Origin: Nonomuraea jiangxiensis
GTDB taxonomy: Bacteria > Actinomycetota > Actinomycetes > Streptosporangiales > Streptosporangiaceae
DNA length: 64,000 nt
NCBI RefSeq assembly: GCF_900099965.1
Contig: NZ_FNDJ01000014.1
Coordinates: forward strand, 1-64,000
Reading direction: 5' to 3'
The notes under the pieces are model-generated. The model was given only the letters and a program-made list of their open reading frames with translations. It did not search any database and was not told the origin of the DNA. Position numbers and translations under genes: made by a program. Below are positions 7,717 to 17,018 of this stretch, one piece after another; the first letter of the stretch is position 1, and every line of letters starts with the position of its first letter.

Positions 7717-9891
7717 ATGGTGCTTCATGCCATGAACGATGACCGACTAGGCCCTTACCGGCTGCTCAGGCGGCTCGGTGAAGGCGGGATGGGCGTTGTC
7801 CACCTGGCCGTCGACCCGCAGGGGCGGCAGGTGGCGGTCAAGGTCCTGCGTGGAGAGGTCGCCGGTGACGAGGTCGCCAGACGGCGGCTTGCGCGCGAGG
7901 TCGAGACGATGCGCCGGGTGCGGAGCAAGTTCATCGCCGAGGTGCTCGACGCCGACGTGACAGGTCATCGTCCGTACATCGTCACCCGTTACGTCCCCGG
8001 ACGCGGGCTGGACGAGATCGTCAAGTCCGACGGGCCGCTCGACCTGCCGGCGCTGATCAGGGTCGCCCACGGGGTGGCCGAGGCGCTGGCCGTGGTGCAC
8101 TCCGTGGGCGTGATCCACCGCGACCTCAAGCCGGGCAACGTGCTGATCCTCGACGGCGAGCCCGTTCTGATCGACTTCGGCATCGCGCAGGCGGTCGACG
8201 CGACCAGGCTGACGCAGACGGGCATGTTCATCGGCACGCCCGGCTACCTCGCGCCCGAGATCATCGAGGGGCAGGAGGCGGGCCCCGAGGTCGACATCCA
8301 CGCCTGGGCGGGCACGCTGCTGTACGCGGCCACCGGCCAGCCGCCCTTCGGCAAGGGCACGCTGGAGATGATCTTCTACAACATCACCGCGGGCAAGGCC
8401 GACATCAGCGCCGCCCCGGCGACGTTGCAGCCTCTGCTCAAGTCGGCCTTCCACCGCAATCCGAACAAGCGCCCCAAGGCGCCCGAGCTGGCCGAGCAGG
8501 CCGCCAGGCTGCTGCCCGCGTCGCCACCGGGCGGCCGGCCGGACGAGATCTCGACCGTGCCGCGCCCCGATTCGCGGCCGGCGGCGGACCACGGGGCCCC
8601 GCCGCCCTTCCGGCAGCGCATCGACCTCCCCTCGCCGCCTCCCCACCAGGCGTCGGGTGACTTCGCCTCCCCGCCTCCTCACCAGGCGTCGGGCGATTTC
8701 GCGCCCCCGGCTGCCCACCAGCAGGCGGGTGACTTCGCGACCCCGCCCGGTCACCAGCAGTCCGGTGACATCGCGGCGCGGCTGCAGCCGTCCGGGACGG
8801 CCGACAGGCCGTCCTACGAGATGTCCACGCCTCCGGTGACGCCCAAGCGGCTGCTGGAGAGCCAGGAGCAGCAGCAGGCCACGCCGCCGCCGGACCAGCC
8901 CTACGTCTCGCTCCTGCCCAACCAGGCAGACCCGTGGCCGACCCGCCGGGTCTCGCCGGAGGAGCTGCGGCAGATCCAGCGCGAGGCCGCCGCGCAGTCG
9001 CAGTCGCAGCCGTGGCAGCAGCCGCCGCCGGCCAACGACCACGGTCGCCCAGCCCCCGACGGGGACGTGCCCACCAGGCGGGTGCGTCCAGACTCGTCCG
9101 AGTTCGTCAGGCCCAACCAGGGCCCGCCGCCCAACTCGGGCCCGATGGCCGGCGCCGTCAACCCCGAGCCGCCCGACTACAGGCGCGGCCCGAGTCCGGC
9201 CCATCCGCCGCCCTACATCCCGGCGCAGCCGCAATTCCCGCCGGACCCGATGACCAAGCGGGAGCCGTACATCCCGTCCGTGCCACCGGGCAGGATGTTG
9301 CAGCGTTCGAAGGCGTACGGCGTGGCGAGCGCCATGTTGCTGGTCCTCATGATCGTGGCGGCCGTGTTCGCGCCCGTCCTGGTGGCGATCGTGGCGCTCC
9401 CGGTCGCGATCCTGCTGCGCGCGGCCGACCTGGCCCAGCCACAGCTGACGGGGCGCAGGGCGGCGGGGGCCGCGGCGCTGGACGTGGTCAGGGTGTTCGC
9501 CCAGCCGCAGGCGCTGGCCAAGTCCGTCGGCATCACGATCGCCCTCATGCTCTACGCGCTCATCCTCGGGCTGCCGGTGACGTTGCTGCTCACGGTGGCC
9601 GCGAAGATGGCCTCCGCCAACGCCCTGGCATGGGGTGCGGCGATCGCGCTGTGGACCCTGTGCGCGGGTCCCGGAGTCGAGGGTCCTGGCAAACAGATGC
9701 GCAGAACGCTCTCATCGCTCGTACCCTCAAGAACAGCGGCGATGGTGACCGCGGGAGCGCTGGCGGTGGGCGCCGTGCTCTCGTTGATCCTCGCCGCGGG
9801 CACGTTCGGGGACACGCCAAGGGGGGCTGTATGGACTCCACTGGACGTCAGCGCAGTGACGAAGCTGCTCGACGACTTGAAGGGTGGCTGA
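7717..9891 (+). CDS. Membrane Ser/Thr protein kinase 1
   Basis: A 724-residue Hanks-type kinase. The kinase domain covers about 15-270: glycine loop GEGGMGVV at 21-28, K42 in AVKVL, catalytic HRDLKPGN at 134-141 (D136), DFG at 153-155 and APE at 179-181. A long Pro/Gln-rich linker (about 270-525) holds four 12-13 residue repeats of the form HQxSGDFAxPP. The C-terminus has about five hydrophobic segments and ends in the membrane. No PASTA or other extracellular sensor domain is seen. The ATG at 7717 has GGGGA ten bases upstream, and ATG 7732 is an alternative. It is the first of three tandem paralogues. Confidence 0.92.
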   Translation: MVLHAMNDDRLGPYRLLRRLGEGGMGVVHLAVDPQGRQVAVKVLRGEVAGDEVARRRLAREVETMRRVRSKFIAEVLDADVTGHRPYIVTRYVPGRGLDEIVKSDGPLDLPALIRVAHGVAEALAVVHSVGVIHRDLKPGNVLILDGEPVLIDFGIAQAVDATRLTQTGMFIGTPGYLAPEIIEGQEAGPEVDIHAWAGTLLYAATGQPPFGKGTLEMIFYNITAGKADISAAPATLQPLLKSAFHRNPNKRPKAPELAEQAARLLPASPPGGRPDEISTVPRPDSRPAADHGAPPPFRQRIDLPSPPPHQASGDFASPPPHQASGDFAPPAAHQQAGDFATPPGHQQSGDIAARLQPSGTADRPSYEMSTPPVTPKRLLESQEQQQATPPPDQPYVSLLPNQADPWPTRRVSPEELRQIQREAAAQSQSQPWQQPPPANDHGRPAPDGDVPTRRVRPDSSEFVRPNQGPPPNSGPMAGAVNPEPPDYRRGPSPAHPPPYIPAQPQFPPDPMTKREPYIPSVPPGRMLQRSKAYGVASAMLLVLMIVAAVFAPVLVAIVALPVAILLRAADLAQPQLTGRRAAGAAALDVVRVFAQPQALAKSVGITIALMLYALILGLPVTLLLTVAAKMASANALAWGAAIALWTLCAGPGVEGPGKQMRRTLSSLVPSRTAAMVTAGALAVGAVLSLILAAGTFGDTPRGAVWTPLDVSAVTKLLDDLKGG
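8640..8775 (+). repeat. In-frame linker repeats in kinase 1
   Basis: Four coding repeats of about 36-39 bases encode HQ-(A/Q)-SGDFA-(S/A/T)PP units in the kinase linker. Third-base changes between copies show they have diverged under coding constraint. They may be phosphorylation or docking sites. Confidence 0.6.
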
Positions 9892-9907
9892 TGCTGGGAA
9901 GGCGGCG

Positions 9908-11701
9908 ATGAGCATCCAAGCACCAGAGCGCCTTGGGCCCTACCGGCTGGTCAGGAAGATCGGCGAGGGCGGCATGGGAGTCGTCCATCTGGGCATCGAC
10001 GGCGAGGGCCGCGAGGTCGCCATCAAGGTCCTGCATCCGCACGTGGCCGCCGACCTCAAGGCCCGTGACCGGCTGACCCGCGAGGTCGAGACCATGCGCC
10101 GGGTGCGCAGCGCATACGTCGCGGAGGTGATCGACGCCGAGCTCGTCGGTGGCCAGCCGTACGTGGTGACCCGCTTCGCCCCCGGCCGCACCCTGGAGGA
10201 CACCGTCCTGTCCGAGGGGACCCTGGAGGCGCGCCGGCTCATCAAGCTCACCCAGGGGCTCTGCCAGGCGCTGGTGGCCATCCACGCGGCCGACGTCATC
10301 CACCGCGACTTCAAGCCGTCCAACGTCATGCTGGTCGACGGCGAGCCGCTGGTCATCGACTTCGGCATCGCCCACCTGGTGAACGCGACCAGGCTCACGC
10401 AGACGGGCATGTTCGTCGGCACGCCGGGCTATCTGGCGCCGGAGATCATCCGCGACTCCGAGATCACCCAGGCGGCCGACGTGCACTCGCTGGCCTCGAC
10501 GGTGTTCTTCGCCGCGACCGGGGTGCCGCCGTTCGGCACGGGAACGTTCGAAGCGATCTGCTACAACATCATGGAAGGGCGGGCGCAGCTCGACAAGGCG
10601 CCCGTGTGGATGCGGAGCTGGTTCACCCGGGCACTCGACGTCGATCCGGCGGCCCGGCCCAGCGCCCAGGAGCTGCTGCGGCTGGCCAACGCGCTCGATC
10701 CGGCGGTGACCACGTTCAACGAGACGTCCTTCGACGGGCCCACGGGCACCAAGCGGTTGGGCGACCGGACGCGGACCATGGACTCCTACGCCGACCTGCT
10801 GCCGCCGGTCGACTACCGCAGGGCCGAGCCGCCGCCGCCCCCGCCACCCGCGCCGCCGCGGCGGCGTGAGGAGGAGCGTCCGCCGCCCTACCGGGAGGAG
10901 CGCCCGCCTCCCTACGTGCCCGCGCCGGTCACGGCCAGGCGGCCGGTGCCGCGGACGGACCAGCGCGTGGCGGGCTACCCGGCGCCCCGGCAGGAGCCCA
11001 AGCCCTACCAGCCGCCGCCCGCGCAGCCCGCCGAGCGCAAACGCTATCTGTTCGGCAGCCAGGTCGTGGGCCTGCTGCTGCTGGTCACGCTGGTGGCGCT
11101 GACGGTCATGATGCCGGTCGTGGTGGGCGCGGTGGCCGTCGCGCTGGCGCTGGTGCTGCGCATCGGCGAATACCTCTTCGGCGACCTGGTCAAACGCCGT
11201 CAGGTGCGCGGCAGTAGTTCGGCCGATCCCCTGCTGGTGCTGGTCGGCACCCCGTGGGCGCTGGTCAAGTCCGTGCTCGTGACGCTCGTGCACGTGCCGC
11301 TGGCGCTGCTGTTCGGCGTGTGCGCCTGGGGCGTGCTGCACTGGGCGGGCGGGATGGACACCGACCCGGCGGCCGCCTACGCGGCGGCCGCCTTCGCCGC
11401 GGGCCTGTTCCTGCTGCCCGGCGGTGGCGCGCCGCGCCAGGCCGTCACCCGTACGCTCACCGGCGTGCTCCGCAGCCCGGGCGCCGCGCTGGTGGCGGTC
11501 GTGCTGGTGGGCACGGCGGCGTTGTTCGCGGTGCTGTTCGCGATGGGCCAGGAGCCGGTGTGGCAGCCGTGGCGCGCGCCGTCGGTGGTGATCGACGACC
11601 TGGCCACCGACGCCAGGCAGAGCACGGTGGGTCTGATCACCGGCCTGATCGACAGCCTGCTGGACGGGCTGGGGCTGGGGTTCCTGACTCCCTGGAACTG
11701 A
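9908..11701 (+). CDS. Membrane Ser/Thr protein kinase 2
   Basis: A 597-residue paralogue of the preceding kinase. Key positions are GEGGMGVV at 19-26, K40 in AIKVL, HRDFKPSN at 132-139 (D134) and DFG at 151-153, all intact although the usual Leu after HRD is Phe. A Pro/Arg-rich linker (about 290-370) leads to four or five hydrophobic segments near residues 378-560. The ATG at 9908 is preferred because GGGAAGG lies five bases upstream. A GTG 24 bases earlier would overlap the first kinase gene. The gap after kinase 1 is 16 bases, so they are probably one transcript. Signal and substrates are unknown. Confidence 0.92.
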   Translation: MSIQAPERLGPYRLVRKIGEGGMGVVHLGIDGEGREVAIKVLHPHVAADLKARDRLTREVETMRRVRSAYVAEVIDAELVGGQPYVVTRFAPGRTLEDTVLSEGTLEARRLIKLTQGLCQALVAIHAADVIHRDFKPSNVMLVDGEPLVIDFGIAHLVNATRLTQTGMFVGTPGYLAPEIIRDSEITQAADVHSLASTVFFAATGVPPFGTGTFEAICYNIMEGRAQLDKAPVWMRSWFTRALDVDPAARPSAQELLRLANALDPAVTTFNETSFDGPTGTKRLGDRTRTMDSYADLLPPVDYRRAEPPPPPPPAPPRRREEERPPPYREERPPPYVPAPVTARRPVPRTDQRVAGYPAPRQEPKPYQPPPAQPAERKRYLFGSQVVGLLLLVTLVALTVMMPVVVGAVAVALALVLRIGEYLFGDLVKRRQVRGSSSADPLLVLVGTPWALVKSVLVTLVHVPLALLFGVCAWGVLHWAGGMDTDPAAAYAAAAFAAGLFLLPGGGAPRQAVTRTLTGVLRSPGAALVAVVLVGTAALFAVLFAMGQEPVWQPWRAPSVVIDDLATDARQSTVGLITGLIDSLLDGLGLGFLTPWN

Positions 11702-11736
11702 GTGTCCCGGTGAGCTCTCGGGGGGAGAGATGAGAT

Positions 11737-12963
11737 ATGAGCGAGCGCCTCGGCCCCTATGAGCTCCTTTCCCGGCTCGGGTCCGGCGGGTTCGGTGAGG
11801 TGCACCTCGCGCTGGACGCCGAGGGGCGCACGGTCGCGGTCAAGGTGCTGCACCCGCACGTCGCGGCCGACGGCGGCGCGCTGGCCAGGCTGGCGCGCGA
11901 GGTCGAGACCATGCGCAGGGTGGGCGGGCCGCACGTCGCGGAGGTGCTGGACGCCTCGCTGGAGGGCGCCAGGCCCTACCTCGTGACCCGTTACGTCCAG
12001 GGTCGCCCGCTCAGCGCCGTGCCCGTGCCGGTGGCCGACCTGCGGCTGCTGGCCGGCGGCCTGGCCGACGCGCTGCTGGCCATGCACGAGGCCGAGGTGA
12101 TCCACCGCGATCTCAAACCGGCCAACGTGATGATGACCGAGGGCGAGCCGGTGGTGATCGACTTCGGCATCGCCAGCGCGCTCGACACGCTGTCCGTGAC
12201 GGCCTCGGGCGCGGTGGTGGGCACGCCCGGCTACCTGGCGCCCGAGGTGCTCGAAGGGCGGAGCGCGGGCGCGGAGGCCGACGTGTTCTCGTTCGGGGCC
12301 ACGCTGGCGTACGCGGCGACCGGGCGGCAGCCGTACGGGCAGGGGCCCGCCTCCGCGATCGCCTACCGCGTCGTGCACCACCCGCCCGACCTGGAGGGCG
12401 CGCCCGAGTGGCTGGCGCCGCTCTTACGCGAGTGCCTGGCCACCGACCCCGCCGCGCGGCCGACGGCCGCGCAGATCTGTGCCCGGCTGGGCGTCGAGCC
12501 GGTCTCGCACATCCGCCACGTCGCTCCCAGGGCGTCCGGCGCCCCTGTACGCTCTCCGTCCGCCACCGACGACCTGAGCACCCGGGAGTGGCGGCCGGGC
12601 CAGGAACGCCATCGCAGGTCGGTGGAGGAGTCCAGGGCCCGGCACCGGGAGAGGGTGCGCAGGCGGTGGCTGATCGGCTCGGGCCTGTTCGTGTCGCTGC
12701 TGGCGGCCGCCGCCCGGCAGCCGCTGCCGGAGGTGGCGCTGTTCCTGCTGGCCGCCTACACGCTGGGCGTGATGTCCGACGCGGGGGTGGCGCTGTTCTC
12801 GCGCAGCCCCTTCCGGCGCGGGCGGCTGGTCGCCGACCTGATCAGCGTGGCCGGCGCGGTCGGGCTCTGTTTCGGGCTTTCGACTTTCTTCAGCACGTTC
12901 ACGCTGGCGTTGTTCGCGGGTACGGCACTGGTGGTGGGCATCGTCTTCCTGCTGTCGGCCTGA
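11737..12963 (+). CDS. Membrane Ser/Thr protein kinase 3
   Basis: A 408-residue, shorter paralogue. It has GSGGFGEV at 15-22, K36 in AVKVL, HRDLKPAN at 123-130 (D125) and DFG at 142-144. The linker (about 270-305) is short and basic. The C-terminus has four hydrophobic segments, the last ending only a few residues before the stop. GGGGGAGAGA lies eight bases before the ATG. It follows kinase 2 by 35 bases, so the three genes probably form one operon. As in the others there is no extracellular domain of useful size, so any signal would be sensed within the membrane or by partners. Confidence 0.91.
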   Translation: MSERLGPYELLSRLGSGGFGEVHLALDAEGRTVAVKVLHPHVAADGGALARLAREVETMRRVGGPHVAEVLDASLEGARPYLVTRYVQGRPLSAVPVPVADLRLLAGGLADALLAMHEAEVIHRDLKPANVMMTEGEPVVIDFGIASALDTLSVTASGAVVGTPGYLAPEVLEGRSAGAEADVFSFGATLAYAATGRQPYGQGPASAIAYRVVHHPPDLEGAPEWLAPLLRECLATDPAARPTAAQICARLGVEPVSHIRHVAPRASGAPVRSPSATDDLSTREWRPGQERHRRSVEESRARHRERVRRRWLIGSGLFVSLLAAAARQPLPEVALFLLAAYTLGVMSDAGVALFSRSPFRRGRLVADLISVAGAVGLCFGLSTFFSTFTLALFAGTALVVGIVFLLSA

Positions 12964-13034
12964 GGCCGGCCATAGCGAACAGAATGAAGTTCGGTATGGT
13001 GGAGGGCGATAGTGTTTTTTTCGTACCCGCCGAG

Positions 13035-13062
13035 TTTCACGTAGCCTACTCACGAGTAACAT
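13035..13062 (+). promoter_or_regulatory. Putative etfBA promoter with palindromic operator
   Basis: TTTCAC at 13035-13040 and TAACAT at 13057-13062 form a -35/-10 pair with a 16-base spacer. The dyad TACTC-AC-GAGTA at 13047-13058 runs into the -10 box. It sits in a locally AT-rich island about 130 bases before etfB. A TetR-type repressor of lipid catabolism genes is a reasonable guess for the binder. Confidence 0.5.
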
Positions 13063-13191
13063 AATGGGGAACGCCACGGCACACCCTCTGTCAGCGGCCC
13101 GGCGGGCACCTGGCAGTCTGAAGAGCATTGCATTCCGCGCCCACCGCGACGACGCGGTGGCGCACGCGAAACGGGAGGTCGGCCACCGGCC

Positions 13192-13971
13192 ATGAACATC
13201 GTCGTCTGCGTGAAGCAGGTCCCCGACACGGCGACCGAGCGCAAGCTGCGGTCCGATGACAAGACGCTCGACCGCGACGCCGCCGACGGCGTGGTCAACG
13301 AGCTTGACGAATATGCCGTCGAGGAGGCGCTGAAGCTCAAGGAGGCCCACGGGGGTGAGGTGACCGTGCTCACCATGGGCCCCGGCAAGGCCGCCGAAAC
13401 CATCCGCAAGGCGCTGGCCATGGGCGCCGACAAGGCCGTCCACCTCAGCGATGACGCGCTGCACGGCTCCGACGCGCTGTCGACCTCGTACGCGATGGCT
13501 CAGGTGCTCAACAAGGTCGGGTTCGACCTGGTGATCCTGGGCTCGGAGTCCACCGACGCGCGGACGGGGATGCTGGCCGCCATGCTGGCCGAGCGGCTCG
13601 GCACGCCGCAGCTCACGCTGGCCAACAAGGTCGACGTCGAGGGCACCTCGATCACGATCCAGCGCATCACCGACTACGGCTACGACAAGGTCTCGGCCTC
13701 GCTGCCGGCCGTCGTGTCCGTGGTGGAGAAGATCAACGAGCCGCGTTACCCGTCGTTCAAGGGGATCATGGCGGCCAAGAAGAAGCCGGTCGAGACGCTG
13801 GCCATCGGCGACGCCTCGATCGACGCCTCCCTGGTGGGGCTGGGCGCCGCGTGGTCCTCGGTGGTCGACTTCGCGGCGGCTCCGCCGCGGGCGGCCGGCA
13901 CGATCGTCAAGGACGAGGGCGACGGCGGTACGAAGGCCGCCGACTTCCTCGCCTCCAAGAAGTTCATCTGA
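13192..13971 (+). CDS. etfB: Electron transfer flavoprotein beta subunit
   Basis: A 259-residue ETF small subunit. With EtfA it carries electrons from acyl-CoA and other dehydrogenases towards the quinone pool. The N-terminus (MNIVVCVKQVPDT) and the segment LVILGSESTDARTGML are typical, as is the C-terminal region ending in KAADFLASKKF. Length fits the family. The ATG is 14 bases after GGGAGG, a long spacing, with a GGCC-ACC-GGCC mini-hairpin in between. etfA follows 20 bases downstream. In many actinobacteria this pair precedes a cysteine desulfurase and mnmA, as here. Confidence 0.96.
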   Translation: MNIVVCVKQVPDTATERKLRSDDKTLDRDAADGVVNELDEYAVEEALKLKEAHGGEVTVLTMGPGKAAETIRKALAMGADKAVHLSDDALHGSDALSTSYAMAQVLNKVGFDLVILGSESTDARTGMLAAMLAERLGTPQLTLANKVDVEGTSITIQRITDYGYDKVSASLPAVVSVVEKINEPRYPSFKGIMAAKKKPVETLAIGDASIDASLVGLGAAWSSVVDFAAAPPRAAGTIVKDEGDGGTKAADFLASKKFI

Positions 13972-13991
13972 GAACGGGGGTTTGTACTGAT

Positions 13992-14945
13992 ATGTCGGAG
14001 ATTCTCGTTCTCGTCGAGCAGGTCGAAGGCGAGGTCAAGAAGGTCACGCTGGAGCTGCTGACCCTGGCCCGCTCGCTCGGCACTCCCGCGGCCGTCTGGG
14101 CCGGGCCCGGCATCACCGCCGAGGCCAAGTCCCGGCTCGCCGAATACGGCGCCGAGAAGATCTACGTCGCCGACTCCGGTGACATCGTGGACTACGTGGT
14201 CGCGCCCAAGGCCGAGCTGCTCGCCCAGCTCGTGGCCGACAAGTCCCCGGTCGCCGTGCTCGTGGCCGCCACGGCCGAGAGCAAGGAGATCGCCGGCCGG
14301 CTGGCCGTCAAGACGGACTCCGGGGTCATCACCGACGCCGTGGGCCTCGGCGAGGGCTTCGTGGCCGACCAGTCCATCTTCGGCGGCGGCGTCAACGTGC
14401 GGTCGAAGGTGAGCAAGGGCACGCCGATCGTCGCCGTACGCCCGAACTCGACCGCCCCCGTGGCCGCCTCCGGCGCGGGAGCCGAGGAGCAGGTGTCGGT
14501 CACCCTGTCCGACGCCGCCAAGGCCGCGCGCATCGTGGAACGGGTCAAGCAGGAGAAGGGCGCCCGGCCGGAGCTGACCGAGGCCGCGATCGTGGTCTCG
14601 GGAGGCCGCGGGGTGGGCTCGGCCGAGAACTTCTCGGTCATCGAGGGCCTGGCCGACGCCCTGGGCGCGGCCGTGGGCGCCTCCCGCGCCGCCACGGACG
14701 CGGGCTGGTATCCGCACCAGTTCCAGGTGGGGCAGACGGGCAAGACCGTCTCGCCGCAGCTCTACATCGCGGCCGGGATCTCGGGGGCCATCCAGCACCG
14801 GGCCGGCATGCAGACGGCCAAGACGATCGTGGCCATCAACAAGGACCCGGAGGCGCCGATCTTCGAGCTGGCGGACTACGGGGTCGTGGGCGACCTCCAC
14901 CAGGTCGTCCCCCAGCTCACCGAAGAGGTCAACAAGCGCAAGTAA
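13992..14945 (+). CDS. etfA: Electron transfer flavoprotein alpha subunit
   Basis: A 317-residue FAD-binding partner of EtfB. The C-terminal FAD domain is clear: SGGRGVGS near residue 200, then LYIAAGISGAIQHRAGM, and a closing ADYGVVGDLHQVVPQL segment, matching the ETF-alpha signature. The ATG at 13992 is preceded by a GGGGG run about ten bases upstream. Reading further upstream in frame would run through etfB, so this start is firm. A strong hairpin follows the gene. Confidence 0.96.
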   Translation: MSEILVLVEQVEGEVKKVTLELLTLARSLGTPAAVWAGPGITAEAKSRLAEYGAEKIYVADSGDIVDYVVAPKAELLAQLVADKSPVAVLVAATAESKEIAGRLAVKTDSGVITDAVGLGEGFVADQSIFGGGVNVRSKVSKGTPIVAVRPNSTAPVAASGAGAEEQVSVTLSDAAKAARIVERVKQEKGARPELTEAAIVVSGGRGVGSAENFSVIEGLADALGAAVGASRAATDAGWYPHQFQVGQTGKTVSPQLYIAAGISGAIQHRAGMQTAKTIVAINKDPEAPIFELADYGVVGDLHQVVPQLTEEVNKRK

Positions 14946-14963
14946 CGGCCACAAGGTCTTCCG

Positions 14964-15011
14964 CTTGGGAGGCGCTACGCGCCCAGAGCGCTTTAGCCAG
15001 CGCCTCCCAAG
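14964..15011. terminator. Bidirectional hairpin terminator after etfA
   Basis: Two perfect 13-base arms, CTTGGGAGGCGCT at 14964-14976 and its complement at 14999-15011, enclose a 22-base loop. No U-tract follows. It lies between convergent genes and could stop transcription from both sides. Confidence 0.7.
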
Positions 15012-15192
15012 AGGGCTCCGACCAGCTTGGCCAGGCGGCCCGACTCGTTCGATGCGGGCCGGCGCCGGCCCGGCTTCGGCACCGTCCATCCGGTAGAGCT
15101 CCGAGAAGCCCTTGATGCCGAACAGCGGTCCGCACCACAAAGATCGAATCCAGGGCGGATTCCAACACCTCGTCGACGGCTGCCTCTCGCGA

Positions 15193-16353
15193 TCATTCGA
15201 CGCATCCCTTGCCGGCAACGACTGGGGGACCGGGGCATGACGTGGGGAGTCGGGGAAGGGTGTCCATCCAGCCTGAGCCGTGGTGGACGAGCTCCTGGTA
15301 GACAGTGCCTGGCCGCAGGCCGGTGAGTCCGGTGATGCCGGGCGGGTCGTAGGTCCACGGCTTGACGATGACGTGCTGGATCGAAAGCAGGGCACCGTCG
15401 GACTCGTTCACGATCAGCCGCCGCTCAGCCTGTCCGTCCGCCAGCACGTCCGTCCATCCGACGGCGAGCCCCCAGCGGCCTTCCGCATCCCGGACGCGGC
15501 CCACGGCGCGGGTGCCAGGCAGGTCCGCGACCATCCGGTAGAGGGCGGCGCGGGTGCGCGCCGAGATGGGCGCGTACTGCAGCAGGTCCAGGGACAGGTC
15601 CAGAAGCCAGGAGGCCTTCCTGGGCAACGAGGCTTCCGCGGGCGGTGACGGCCAGTTCGCCATGCTCCTGCTGTACGCGGGCCAGAACGACAGCAGCCGT
15701 TCCCTCAGCGCGCCCGGCTCCTGAGGCAGTGCGAGCAGCTCGTTGACCGGGAGCGTGAGCCCTTCGTCGCGGAACGGCCAGTCGCTTGACATGAACATGT
15801 ACCGCGTGCGCCCGAACGGTGCCGTGTCGTTCTCGCAGTCGGTGTCGTTCCCGCAGAGTTCGGGCGCACCGGCCCGCCGCCAAGCATCCTCGTCCACCGC
15901 CGAGGCCGGCACGCTCGGCATGCCGCGCTGCGCCAGCACCAGGACCTCCGCCGGGTCACGAGGGACCCACCGGCTCGTCTGGACTCCGGTCTTGATCTGG
16001 TACGGGTGCTCGGCCGAACCGATGATCTCCTCTCCCAGGACACGGCCTTCCACATGCCAGTAGCGGCCGGAGGCGTCCGGTTGCGCCGCCGCCCGCTCAG
16101 CCACCGTGTCCAGTGGGTTGGCAGCCGGGTCGCCGAGCAGATGGCCCGTGGACACATCGCCTCCGATCAGCCGGGGTAGCGCCATCACCCCGATGACCAC
16201 CGCCGTGGCCAGCGACGCGGCCACGGCCCCGACCCACCGGCCCCGCCGCTTCTCCCGGTGCGGGAGCTCGGCGATCGCGGGCTCAGCCGGCCCGCCGAGA
16301 TCGGCAGGGCGAGCAGCAGCCAGGACGTCCAGTACGTTCCTCCGCTTCACCAC
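15193..16353 (-). CDS. CU044_5270-type membrane partner of an ECF sigma factor
   Basis: A 386-residue protein with a short cytoplasmic N-terminus (about 1-38), one membrane segment at about 39-62 (VGAVAASLATAVVIGVMALP) and a long exported C-terminal domain. Proteins of this build, annotated as the CU044_5270 family, are regularly encoded beside ECF sigma factors in actinomycetes and are thought to act as anti-sigma or sensory partners. The start overlaps the sigma-factor gene by seven bases, so the two are translationally coupled. The C-terminal half contains the family-typical GTRAVGRVRDAEGRWGLAV and LLSIQHVIV stretches. The role is inferred from context. Confidence 0.8.
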   Translation of the reverse strand: MVKRRNVLDVLAAARPADLGGPAEPAIAELPHREKRRGRWVGAVAASLATAVVIGVMALPRLIGGDVSTGHLLGDPAANPLDTVAERAAAQPDASGRYWHVEGRVLGEEIIGSAEHPYQIKTGVQTSRWVPRDPAEVLVLAQRGMPSVPASAVDEDAWRRAGAPELCGNDTDCENDTAPFGRTRYMFMSSDWPFRDEGLTLPVNELLALPQEPGALRERLLSFWPAYSRSMANWPSPPAEASLPRKASWLLDLSLDLLQYAPISARTRAALYRMVADLPGTRAVGRVRDAEGRWGLAVGWTDVLADGQAERRLIVNESDGALLSIQHVIVKPWTYDPPGITGLTGLRPGTVYQELVHHGSGWMDTLPRLPTSCPGPPVVAGKGCVE

Positions 16354-16877
16354 TCCTCCTCAGGGACGAGAGCCCGCTGCCGGGGAGTCGTCATCACATC
16401 GTTCATGGCGGCCTCCAGCCGCCGCCGGGCACGGTGCAGCCGGACGAAGAAGGCCGACCGCGTACTGCCCACCACCTTGGCCGCCTGCGCCGAGGTCAGC
16501 CCGTGCCAGGCGATCAGCGTCAGGACCTCCTTGTCCGCGTCGCTCAGCGTGGCCAGCGCGCGCAGCACAGTGGCTCGCTCGGCCACCTCGTCAGCCACGT
16601 CCGGACCGGCCTCCTCGGCCCAGACACGCAGCGCCTCGTCCAACGCGGCCCGGCGGAGCTCGCCCCTGTAGAGCTCGCGCGTCACGTTGCGCGCGACGCC
16701 CAGCAGCCATGGCAGCCCGGCCTTGGCCGGCATCTCGTCCCGCCGCCGCCAGGCAACCATGAAGGTCTCGCTGACCACTTCCTCGGCGAGTTGGAGACCG
16801 CATCTGCTCACCGCGTACGCGTACACCCGAGGACGGTACGTGTCGAACATCGCGCCAAACTGTTCGTCATTCAGCAC
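16347..16877 (-). CDS. ECF-type RNA polymerase sigma factor
   Basis: A 176-residue sigma factor. Region 2 is at about 5-70 (YRPRVYAYAVSR, then EEVVSETFMVAWRR) and region 4 at about 105-160 (LSDADKEVLTLIAWHGLTSA, then a basic recognition helix with FVRLHRARRRLE). AGGAGAG lies about six bases before the ATG on the minus strand. It is the first gene of a two-gene operon with the membrane partner. The short C-terminal tail after region 4 is unremarkable. No autoregulatory promoter motif could be assigned. Confidence 0.9.
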   Translation of the reverse strand: MLNDEQFGAMFDTYRPRVYAYAVSRCGLQLAEEVVSETFMVAWRRRDEMPAKAGLPWLLGVARNVTRELYRGELRRAALDEALRVWAEEAGPDVADEVAERATVLRALATLSDADKEVLTLIAWHGLTSAQAAKVVGSTRSAFFVRLHRARRRLEAAMNDVMTTPRQRALVPEEEW

Positions 16878-17018
16878 ACAGGCTCTCCTTCAACGGCTCC
16901 CTCATCAGGTAATGGCCGCAAGCGGCGCGGTCTTACATCGCAGCCACAAGTCCCATGACCCCGGACACGAGCCAGCCGGTTGCCGGGGAATCCGCAGGGG
17001 ACTCCCAGGCCGGTCTGC

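Noticed and set aside
7747..9234. Long minus-strand open frame opposite kinase 1
   Set aside because: It is the antisense shadow of a GC-rich gene, with Arg/Gly/Val-rich low-complexity product and no domain. The same applies to long antisense frames opposite ligA, both GGDEF-EAL genes, ilvB and tctA.
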